Shown: one piece after another, positions 55,101 to 64,000 of the stretch
Layout of the letters: every line of letters starts with the position of its first letter
How positions within the stretch are numbered: the stretch's first letter is position 1
NCBI GenBank assembly: GCA_000310025.1
Contig: FN649728.1
Coordinates: 248,001 to 312,000, forward strand
Length of the DNA: 64,000 nt
DNA from: Ectocarpus siliculosus
Taxonomy: Eukaryota > Sar > Phaeophyceae > Ectocarpales > Ectocarpaceae
Direction: 5' to 3'
Notes under the pieces: model-generated
What the model saw: the letters and a program-made list of their open reading frames with translations, nothing else
The model's database searches: none
What the model was told of the DNA's origin: nothing
Program-made: the position numbers and the translations under genes

Positions 55101-56749
55101 CGTTTTCTTTTGTTTGAATCGTGTGCGTGTGTGCTTCCTTGCACAGGGTGACGCGACTTACCTGGTGGTAACGGAGGACAAGAAGGTTCAGGACTACGGT
55201 ATCGTGGCGGTGTGCACTCACTTGGGTTGCGTGGTGCCCTGGAACAAGGCGGAGAACAAGTTCATGTGCCCGTGCCACGGCTCTCAGTACGATCAGACCG
55301 GAAAGGTGAGCGATCAGAAGACAGCAGTGCAATCTGTTTTCGCGACAACGTTTTGTACTGAGTTGCCACGAGAATTTCGGTCGTTGGGTGATGATGACCG
55401 AGCAACGCTAGCCGTGTTTTCGCAGTGTGCTCACACGGTCGTCATGGTCTCGTCTTCGCTTTCTAGCTATATTTGGGCACGAGTTATGCTCAAGTTGCTG
55501 GAGCTGTTCGTTGTCCGCATCGCTTGTAGTGAGTACGAAGTGCTCAAGTGTGCCCGTACAGCTCTCGCAATTCAGGCTTATAAAATCGCTACGACGCATG
55601 GGCCTTTATCATGTCCACGACACGCTCGCATCGATCGTACTTGCGGCTCTCAAACATGATGGAGTCCGTCCCAGCATCCAACAACGACACGCGCGGTAGT
55701 GCTGTTGACGTGCGCATCCGCTGACTTTCCTTGTGAAAACGTCGTCCTTTTTTTCCCGCGGCGAAACCCTCACGCTTTCGCAGGTTATTAGGGGGCCGGC
55801 ACCTCTCTCCCTCGCCCTCTCGCACGTGGAGGAGGTCGACGGCAAGGTTATCTTCAAGGAGTGGTGAGTTTTCTTGCGGCATCGGAGATCGGTGTTCCGT
55901 ATGCACGCTTGGTGCTTGTCAAGTGTCCCTCCCTACCTAAGTTTCGCTCTATTTTCTCGGGGCCCGGAGTTTTTTCGATGTGGGTTATTCGTTCTGTTGG
56001 CGTTCCGTGGTATCGTGCTGGGCACGAGTTCGTGTTGATTGTTTTAATATTCACATACCTGGTACTGATGAGGTTTTTTGTTCATCTGTGCACCCAGCAC
56101 GCGGAACGCGAGTGCCTCACGTCTGTATGGGGGCGTCTTTCGTAAGCCTAGCGTCGAGAAGGTGCTCGGGCAAGGATAGGATTCGCCTGAATGTCACGGG
56201 TTTTTGAAGTCACGCGTTGGATAGGCACACCAGTCGTGATACGGTCGTTGTTACCCGCCGCCTTTCATGCCTGCATGAAGCAACGCCATGTGCCGGGTTA
56301 GACTTTAGCCGCCTCTCGATTTCTTGTAGGTGTCGTGACGTGCATGACGGTGTTAGGTTCCACCATGCGACTGTAAAAACTTGTGTCCTGAGAACGTTTA
56401 GTGTGTTGTTTGCTGCATATCTATTTTTGTGTCGCCGATGATGTTATTTTCTTCACAACTTCGCGGACAAATGCTACCATACGAACGAAGTGTGGACCCT
56501 GCCGGCATGGCGTCGATGATGGGTTGCATTTGTTGTTCTTGCCCTCTCTACTGCTGTACCCACTCGCTAGAAATACCTTGTCATTCATCGTATGCATGTT
56601 TGCAATAGTTTTCGATGGTCACATCCAACATGAAACTCTCATGCCACGGATACTCATCCATCAACCCCCGTCCCGTCCCGTGCGTTTCCGTTTTTTGCTT
56701 TTCCAGGAAGGAGACGGACTTCCGCACCGGCGACAAGCCGTGGTGGTAG
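52129..56749 (+). CDS. petC: Cytochrome b6f Rieske iron-sulphur protein precursor
   Basis: The 2Fe-2S subunit of the thylakoid cytochrome b6f complex; it passes electrons from plastoquinol to cytochrome f. Five exons: 52129-52233, 54019-54306, 55147-55305, 55784-55863 and 56707-56749; 224 residues. Residues 1-24 form a signal peptide with the Ala/Phe motif (ALFGADA before FVSPVA), followed by a Ser/Ala/Lys transit region, so import through the ER-derived outer membranes is expected. The mature part starts near [10 protein letters not shown] membrane anchor lies at about 64-89, then a Gly-rich hinge ([10 protein letters not shown]) and [12 protein letters not shown]. Cluster ligands are Cys154 and His156 in CTHLGC and Cys172 and His175 in CPCHGSQYD; Cys159 and Cys174 form the disulphide. 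It ends [12 protein letters not shown] ... [11 protein letters not shown]. The exon 4/5 joint splits a Trp codon exactly. Intron 1 is long (1.8 kb); its acceptor at 54018 is the least certain. Confidence 0.95.
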
Positions 56750-58980
56750 ACCAGCTTTTTCTGTCTGCATAATTGTTTTGATTCAACAAGTATGACCACG
56801 CTGGCCTGAGCACGATGTTGTAGCCGTTCTCGCTTTGGACGCTTGAGCTCATGTTGAGAGGGCCGCAGCATCCGGTAGGGGTGACCACGTTATTGGCAGC
56901 ACTGATGCCACTGATGCACAGTTAGTGAACGATTTGTGTGCGGTACTAAAACTCGACATGGTGTCGATGAAATCAATCGATGCGTACCCAGCGCGATGGG
57001 CCTAGGAAAACACGGCGCACCGGCCTGTCGTCGATAGTTGAGGAGTCCGTCGCGGTCAGGAGGTGTGTTTGCTGCCAATGGCGTAGTGTCTTGTTTGTTG
57101 GGTGCGGCTTGTTCGAAAGGTGGCTTTAATCGGGCTTGGTTTGCCTTTAAGTACATTGCAAGCGGTTTTGGTCCCAATTTGTTGGGCGTATAGAGTAAAG
57201 CATTTCTTGGGGTCTAGAAGGTGTTTTTTGGCGCTTGAGCGCGTAAAGAGGGAAGGCTTTGTATCAAGATTTTTGGCCGCCGCGGAGGTTTACAACACAA
57301 AATCCTCTGTGTTCGTGCGAGAATGCGAATTAGAACATCTGCCAGTTCGAGTTGGCACAAAACGGCCCAATTAAAACTCCATCCGATTTGCTTGCGAGAT
57401 GGGGCATGGGGCAGGGCCGGTTCGAAGAGATCAAATCACAACCATAAATTTTGTCCACACAAAGCTGCCATTTCTTGGTTTTCGGAGGCCAGCACGACCC
57501 ATGTGGTCGTTGTAGACTGTCCTTGCCAATTCAGACACTTTCATCAGTTGGCGGTTCTCCTTAGGCAGAAAAAGTGCGCGACACAACAGAGCACGCATGC
57601 ACGTTGTTGTGCGCGAAGGCCTTGGTATTGCCTGCCCTTCTGTATTGTTGCGGTGGTCACACCCACCTCTTGTGGACTGAATCACGTGGTGAGAGAGAGC
57701 ATGCATAGGGCGACCCTGGCGGTTTTACTTACACGCCGGAAAGGTTACGCAGTCTCTCGGCGAATCCCTGCACAATGTTTCTTTCCCCTCGGGGCAGACT
57801 CAGGCGCCGCATGGCTTCCTGTTATCTTGTCTTGGGCAGATATCACATCGGGATTGAAGTAGTCCCCTCACCTCCAACACAACCCCAGACCAGCGAAACC
57901 GATCCTTTTGGTTCCCCGACAGCGGACCTACCGCCGTACCCCGGCCCTCTCTCCCTTGAAAGGGCAATTTTTTCCATCACGTGCTGGCGCATGGCATGCC
58001 CGGATGATCTCGCGGTCCAGCTACAACAACACGCCCGTGAGACGGAACACCTACAACATACTAGCACGTAATCGTGTGTGAGTGGGAGCTTGCTCGTCGG
58101 CCGGTTTTTGCTCGTGCTCATACTACAGTAGTGCTTGAGGATGCTCGTTTTGTAAACAGCGGTGTATTCCATGGTATGATGGTGAACTTGTCGAAGGGAG
58201 TTCGACGCAAGCCATATCTAGACTTCTAAAACTTGGACTAAACCGCGACACAACACATCCCTGACCGGTACAACAACACCACTTCCACCACGTTGACTGA
58301 ATTCGTGTAATTCACGCAAACGCCGGCACCAAAGCTTTGGTTCCTTTCATCGAAGCACGGCGCCATGGGTCCATCTACCAAACTATCGTGGTTCCTCGAG
58401 ACATTGAGAACGGCACCGCTTGTTGAATAGGTACGCTCCGAATGACCCATGACCACTGGGGAAGTCCTTTGGGTTGAATTTCATGTGCATGCACCTCGTG
58501 ACCGTGGTAGAATAATAATGGTAGCGTCTGAAGCCGGCAAACATGCGAAATGAACGGCGTGGGCGTCAACTGCTGTAGTAAGCACGCACTGCCTTCCCAT
58601 GAAACTATGACTTTTCAGCCACTCAAGCGTTCCTTGCAGCCACGAACAACCACGTTCCACCCCCCCTACTGTGTCATGTGTTTCATACATGACTCGTCGA
58701 GCTCGAAAAACAGTACCACTGCACACCCCCGTAAACGCTTCACCGAAACCGTTGTCCTCGCATCAAACACACTAAACACAGTCTACAGTAGGAAGAAGTC
58801 GCTCGCGTAGCTCCACACATACCAGGCGACAACTGCTTGGTTACAGCCCGTGGGACAGGCGAGACGCGAGAATACCGCTGAAAACATTTCACGGGGCCCC
58901 GTTTGGCGGCCGCCCGCCTAGGCCAGCCTACGCTTACCCCCGCCTTCGTCTGCTGGTGCTCTCGGGGTTAAAATAGTCGA
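56750..58980. other. Convergent spacer with one weak small-ORF candidate
   Basis: Holds the petC 3' region. An ATG-started plus-strand frame at about 57811-58071 (MASCYLVLGRYHIGIEV to LAVQLQQHARETEHLQ) is open for 86 codons with reasonable composition, but has no homology or promoter evidence. No other exon supported. Confidence 0.3.
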
Positions 58981-60777
58981 TCATGTGCCGGGACCGGGGG
59001 TGCCAGTTTCGACCGGGTGTCGGCCTCGATTACGGGTTACCCTCATGCTTGGGCCATCCGAGTTGCTCCGGGCTTGGGGCTGTGGGCCGTCTGCTGTTGT
59101 TCGTGATGGGTCGTCTTGATTGCTGCCCCCCCTCGAGGCGACTGCTTTCTTCTTGTTGTGACCGGAGCCTTTCCGCCTGTTGTCGTTACCACCACCGTCG
59201 TTGGAGTCGCCCGCGGGCCCCCCTTTCGCCGCGTCGCGGAATGAGACGATCGCGCCTGATGCGGCCTGGTTTCAAGTCGAAGAACCACCAGGCGTCAAGT
59301 GTGATCGGCGGAAGAATATATTCGAAATATAGATGGGCGAGCTTCGGCCACAGGGGGAAAATCTCATGTGCACAGCAGTGACGCTACAGAGACAAAAAAA
59401 CATGCAAAAAAACGATTGAGCCATGTCAAAGACGATGCGCAAGAACTACCAGTTCGACGATTTCGCGCGGGTTTCATACAGATTGCATGACGGCCTGCAT
59501 CAACATACGTCGGAGGAGATGTGCATCTACCGCAGTAGCAGCGACACCGAAGGCCTCGCGTAAACCTTTCGCTGGTCAGTGCTTCCGTGGGGCAACACGC
59601 AGACAATACCGTCTGGATTTTATGAAAAACCAAATGGCCAACAACTCATTCGCGACCCCACCACGCAAGCAACACAACTCATGGGAATTCCTCCAAGTCT
59701 TGGTTCCGGGATAGCACTCAAGCCAATCCCCCCTCACTTACCTCACGGAAGTAGACGGCACAGGCTAACACCGCGGCAGCCGTAGCAACGACACCGACGG
59801 CCTGTAGCGTATCCCGATCCGCCTCTCTCAACGCCATCCTGATCCCCCGCTCAACCTTGACCACCTCCCGCCAGACGCCATTGGCTCGGTCGAGCACCCC
59901 TTCGGGAGCGGGTCCTTTCCTCGCGTCCTGCCAGGCGGACTTGGTCCCCTCGCGGACGAAGCTCGGCTCCTTTGACAGGCTGACCGCCACGTCCACCCGT
60001 CCGACAAACGCCCTGGTCGTGAACTCCATACCTGGGGATGGGTGGGATATCGGGACATCGACATGTTGCTACGATTGCGAACTCTGAACACGGGTATGAG
60101 GACGGGCAAGGTATCGGAACATCGGCACGCTGTCACACCCAGGGATGGGGATTGATGGGGTCGGTTCATCGGCATGTTGCTACGATTGTGGACTCTGAAC
60201 CGGGGGATGGGGACGGGCAAAGGTATCGGAACGTCGGCATGTTGCCACAACTGCCATGTCAAACCTAGGGATTGGGACGGGCGGAGGTATCGGGACACTG
60301 GCATGCTGTCACGCCCGGGGATGGGGATGGACGAGACATCGGCTGATCGACATGTTGCCAGGAGGAGAGCCCGTCACGTACGTCCGCTGAGGCTACCGCA
60401 AACAAAGGGCCAGGCTCTCCGACCATTTGTCCGTCCAAGGTCTCTCCCTGAACCACGAACAAACAAAAACAGCCTGGTACTGATTCCTCCGGTACGACCA
60501 GCCCGAGAAATGCCAGAAAAAGACACACACCCGTGCGCAAGTTGACAACCAACATAGAGAAAGACTCCATCAAACCCATAACACGAGTACAATAAGCAAC
60601 GCTGATGCTCTGAAAATCGGCGCGGAGTAACTCTTGACTCGGGAGCAGGAGTTGACGCGATGCCGGGAACATGTCTGATCGCTGCGCTGCTCCTTCACCG
60701 GACATGCCATTAATCGCCGCATCGCAAACGACGGCGGAGGCCGGCACCGCGCCGCTCGACACAGCACACCGTGCCAT
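58981..60777 (-). CDS. Unrecognised protein with one membrane segment and a Gly/Asn/Ser-rich tail
   Basis: Phase-consistent exons: 60447-60378 (GETLDGQMVGEPGPLFAVAS), 60031-59742 and 59265-58981. An upstream part beginning at an ATG at 60777 (SSGAVPASAVVCDAA, RQLLLPSQELLRADF) is open in the same frame as 60447-60378, so exon 1 may start there, with an intron or read-through to 60447. The middle exon encodes an amphipathic helical region (DARKGPAPEGVLDRANGVW, REVVKVERGIRMAL), then a membrane helix (AVGVVATAAAVLACAVYF). The last exon begins AASGAIVSFRDAAKGG and becomes hydrophilic and low-complexity, with basic patches, before a TGA at 58981. About 210 residues without exon 1. I recognise no family; a small organelle-membrane protein is possible. 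A minisatellite fills the intron between 60377 and 60032. Confidence 0.5.
60036..60355 (-). repeat. Minisatellite with units of about 60 to 130 bases
   Basis: Imperfect units share GGGATGGGGAYGG, GGTATCGGAACRTCGGCA and CATGTTGCTACGATTG. Three to four larger units are seen. It lies in an intron of the unrecognised minus-strand gene at 58981-60777. Confidence 0.75.
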
Positions 60778-61481
60778 CGAGTTCCAGCCCGCTCACGTCA
60801 CGGTCGGCCCACGTGTTCTACAATCCAAACCAAACTTCTCTCCTGTGCTACGCGTACATGACGCGATGCATTTTTCGGGTATGGACATAATTGCTGCCCG
60901 GTTTTGTTCTTGTAGTGCCACTGTCACGACCAAGGCGAGAGTCTACAGTCTACATCTCCGATCACCTCTGAACTCCCATGCGCTTAGCAGTCGATCCTTC
61001 CCCGACAACCGTTTCATGTCCTCGGATCCTTCCTCGTTTAGCAGCAGCAAGAACAGGCACCCTTCTCCGCTAACCTTGTGACCGTTGCACTCCATGTTCG
61101 ACCTGCCAAAACCACGAAAAAATGAGCAAAGCGATGCAGTTGCATAAATTCATATGGCCTTCAGAATCTGTCGCGTACACGCACGGTTTGAGTTGCACTG
61201 CCCTCTACAACACATCGAGCAGGCGTCGTTGATGGTGATCGGTTGGCAAAGCATCAAGTGTATCCCGTTAGCAGAAGAGATTGCTCCCCAGCTGTGCTTT
61301 GGCAGATCGATGCTCGTTCGGCAAACGCGCTACGGGTTTGAACAGCGGTCGCAGGTGGACACCATCCTGCTGATGTCGAACCAAAGGGTTTATATCGAAG
61401 ACGAATAGCAGCGAGGTACAGAAGGTAAGCGCGACAGCTACGTCAGCCAACCAACACGCTTGCACCCAGAAGTTAGCAATG
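60778..61481. other. Spacer between two minus-strand genes
   Basis: No exon supported with confidence. A hydrophobic minus-strand run near 61482-61395 (CWLADVAVALTFCTSLLFVF) could be a late exon of the torsin-like gene or chance. Confidence 0.3.
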
Positions 61482-63226
61482 TTAAAAAAACGGCTGACAT
61501 GTGGAAACCGTTGAGAGTCGACAAGCCGCAGGGTTTGAAGCATGCGGACAAAGCGTTCGCTTGGTGGGGGAGGCTTTAACTACTCGTCTGCTGCATTTTT
61601 CGTCCCCAAGCGCACTGCAGCAAAACAGCAGGACGGCCCGTCCCAGCGAACCAGCGACAAACGACGGATTGCGGCCAGATGGGTCGTGGCTGAACACTCC
61701 CCGCTTTCGCGAAAGATCGACTCACTTGCGCCCGTCTGTGAGCGAGAGCATTGTGTCCAGCACTCTCAAGTCTTCTCCTTGCAAGAGATGCACGTTGTCC
61801 AATACCACCACGGCCCTACCAACGCACCGCTCAATCGCGACACATAGCTGCCTGTTCAGCTGTTCTTGTGCCTGCAGCCCAATAGACACAAAGGTGCGAG
61901 AGAGGGGCGGTGTTGAGGGTAAGCCGCAGCAAACGTTCCAGGCAACGTCACATCCGTTGAGCAAGCACACCAAGAGGCAGTCTCGTTCACCCTGGTCTGT
62001 ACGAACACACGCGAACACAAGGTATGTATAGACAAGGGTTGCACATAATAAACGATTGTTGGTGCTACGCTGCTCGGATCTGTGCACGTCTTCAACCGCT
62101 GTCGCGCAAGACGACCATCCACCGCTCATGAAACACAGACAAACCCATCAGCGGGACTCGCCAGCATACTGCATAAAATGATCTTCCCCATAACTGAACG
62201 TTTGGTCTCTGCTCTACTGCTGTAGTGAACGTGATTCCTATACAAATGTACTGGTACGTACTTTATCAAGGTTGCTAGACGGACCCCAGAAAGCTGCTTG
62301 CTCCTCCATGTCCAGCACGACAACATCGTTCGACCAGCGCTCGTACACCGACTCCAGCAGTGCCTCCGCCACCACCCTAGGCCCCCATTCCCCGCCCCCG
62401 ACAATTACGTATGTGTGGGGCACGGGCTGGCTGGACGTGGACACGCGAAATAAAAAAAGAAAACAACGAGGAACGGCAGCGACGTGGAGGAGAAGATGTC
62501 ACACACTTACGGGAAACAAGAGGAGGAAGAGAGGTGCGTGAAGGGAGCCATGCAATTAACAAAGGATGGCGCACAAAACACAACAGAAATACAAAAAAAA
62601 ATACGATGGGTTTCATCGGATATGTTGCCGTATCACGTGTGCAGTGTCGACATTGGTGGGTGGGATTGATGTATTATTTTCGTTGTGTCTCGTTTATTTC
62701 TCCTTCTGCTTAGCAGACCGGACAGCACAGGACATACTAGAAACGGCACGATCGTCTTGTCTTGTCTTGTCTGTCATGGTGGCATGTGGCGTTATATTCA
62801 GTACGTGTGGGCGGTTCTCGACCATAGCTCGTGTGGGGTGGTGCTGCTGCAAACGGGTCCCGCCAGCACTTACACGACGCTACTATAATAGCGGGAACCA
62901 CTTTAGGGTCCCACGATCACCAATACGATCACCAACACCATCACCATCACCAACACGATCATCAACACGATCACCGCAACACGACTACCAACACGATCAC
63001 CAACATGATCACCAACAAGACCACCAACACGATCACCAACACGATCACCAACATGATCACCAATACGATCACCAACACGATCACCAACAAGATCACCAAC
63101 ACGAACAACGCAGCCTTTGCAGACTTCACGGTACCCGCGGCAAGGGTGCAAGTTACCTCAAGGCTCCGGTGCGGAGGTCCGCCAAGATGTTAGCGATTCC
63201 ATCCTCCCCAGCGAGTCCGCTAGCCT
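61482..63226 (-). CDS. Torsin/LAP1-like AAA+-related protein, degenerate nucleotide site (5' end unresolved)
   Basis: Phase-linked exons: 63226-63157 (ASGLAGEDGIANILADLRTG), 62430-62262, 61871-61726 and probably one starting at 61689. The order of elements follows the torsin ATPase core: a first strand and loop (HTYVIVGGGEWGPRVVAEAL), a helix and second strand (SVYERWSNDVVVLDMEEQ), then QEQLNRQLCVAIERCVGRA, strand 3 with a Walker-B-like end (VVVLDNVHLLQ), and a later strand GRAVLLFCCSALGDEK that lines up with the torsin sensor strand. The Walker A pattern GxTGxGK is absent and the Walker B acid pair is reduced to one Asp. This resembles either an inactive torsin or the lumenal AAA-like domain of the torsin activators LAP1/LULL1. 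The last intron would be only 36 bases, so the 3' part is provisional. Upstream exons with a signal or membrane anchor are expected but not established (a hydrophobic run near 63,890 is a candidate). Confidence 0.5.
62914..63114 (+). repeat. Minisatellite of 12-base units (ACGATCACCAAC)
   Basis: About 16 units of ACGATCACCAAC and one-base variants. Because the unit is a multiple of three, all frames stay open. It lies between the first two mapped exons of the torsin-like gene. Confidence 0.92.
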
Positions 63227-63240
63227 CTACAGCAGTAGTA

Positions 63241-63273
<33 letters not shown>

Positions 63274-64000
63274 CATCGATAGCAGCGTCAGAGTACAGAA
63301 AATGCAGCGCAATCAGCAGTGTTGGAATCAGAAGGCCCACACGGCTGAAAAACACGTGGAAACAAACCGAAACCCTCAGGAGGTGTGGTGCAGCAGAATA
63401 CAATGCTGAAACTTGCTCAGGCCTACACAAAGCATATCTTGTCACATGACTTCTGCATACAACGTGAAAAACAAAACTTGATGAGACCCTCCCCGAAATC
63501 GAGCCGGGTCGTGCCAGCACTTGGGTGCACGGTGTCTGGTTGTTACACGGTAAATACCGCATCACTTTCCATACGAACCGGCAGGGATCACCGGCAGGGA
63601 TCACCACCTCCCCATGCCGCTATCTCTGTATTCTCTTTGACCCATACAACAAAGGTTACAACAAAGGTTCTTCATCAAGTACCTTTGGTGCTGGTGTTGT
63701 TTACCCGTGATTTACTTGCTGCTGATTACCGGCGCTCAAGATCCGTGAAGGCTGTGGTGCTTATCCGCTCACCCCAAGCGCTGCGTTGCTGTATCTGAGC
63801 GGCCACGACTACTGGCTTCGCTCGTCGTTGCTCTTGAAATTTAACACTACCGTTGGCATCACGTAACTCTCGCGAGCGCCAAAACTCCAAACAACAGCAG
63901 GAACCCAACGAATAGCCCATTTCGACTCTACTAGGGTCAGTGTGGAGCATGACCCATTCGAAGAGTCCTACTGCACCGTAGTCACGCCCCCTGTCATTTA
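63227..64000. other. Right-edge region, no resolved gene
   Basis: Probably the 5' part of the torsin-like gene. It contains a GAT trinucleotide run at 63240-63273 next to the first mapped acceptor, and a minus-strand hydrophobic stretch near 63,910-63,860 (LFVGFLLLFGVLALA) that could be a membrane-anchor exon. Confidence 0.3.
63240..63273 (+). repeat. GAT/ATC trinucleotide microsatellite
   Basis: Eleven GAT units immediately upstream (in minus sense) of the CTACTGCTGTAG acceptor of the torsin-like gene. Confidence 0.95.

Noticed and set aside
62914-63114. Regular array that might recall CRISPR
   Set aside because: Units are 12 bases, contiguous and without spacers, in a eukaryotic intron.

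Overview
This is nuclear DNA of a photosynthetic eukaryote with a secondary red-type plastid, most probably a brown alga close to Ectocarpus (inference). The supports are: genes cut into many small exons by GT-AG introns of roughly 200 to 3,800 bases; a nuclear petC gene whose product begins with a signal peptide ending in the Ala/Phe cleavage motif typical of stramenopile plastid precursors; further presequences of the same kind; and many short dispersed repeats, including a recurring CTACTGCTGTAG word. Exon models were made by hand from homology, splice-site consensus and phase agreement. No transcript data were available.

Layout. 1-2,858 (minus): an unrecognised secreted, cysteine-containing, multi-span membrane protein, running off the left edge. 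2.9-9.7 kb: poorly resolved, including a broken multi-frame open region at about 5.5-7.9 kb that resembles a decayed mobile-element ORF. 9.7-16.9 kb (plus): a small LisH protein, then cystathionine beta-lyase in nine exons, with an apparent one-base frameshift in exon 5. 20.0-22.2 kb (minus): a canonical 85-residue acyl-CoA-binding protein in four tiny exons, divergent from LST8 (TOR complex WD40 subunit; seven exons, plus, 23.1-27.7 kb). 29.7-32.9 kb (plus): a Kua/TMEM189/FAD4-type lipid desaturase. 36.7-44.4 kb (minus): UDP-glucose 4-epimerase in eight exons, with a repeat-filled 3.8-kb first intron, divergent from a putative plastid-targeted protein at 44.8 kb. 47.8-49.5 kb (plus): an endonuclease/exonuclease/phosphatase-fold protein. 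50.8-51.4 kb (minus): a second unknown plastid-type precursor. 52.1-56.7 kb (plus): the Rieske protein of cytochrome b6f. 59.0-60.8 kb (minus): an unrecognised protein with one membrane segment. 61.5-63.2 kb (minus): a torsin/LAP1-like protein with a degenerate nucleotide-binding loop.

The genes are mostly housekeeping: methionine synthesis, acyl-CoA carriage, TOR signalling, lipid desaturation, nucleotide-sugar supply, photosynthetic electron transport and probable nuclear-envelope/ER function. They do not form an operon or one pathway. The novelty lies in the unassigned membrane and plastid proteins, the degenerate torsin-like protein, a duplicated splice acceptor in LST8, and the intronic repeat families.
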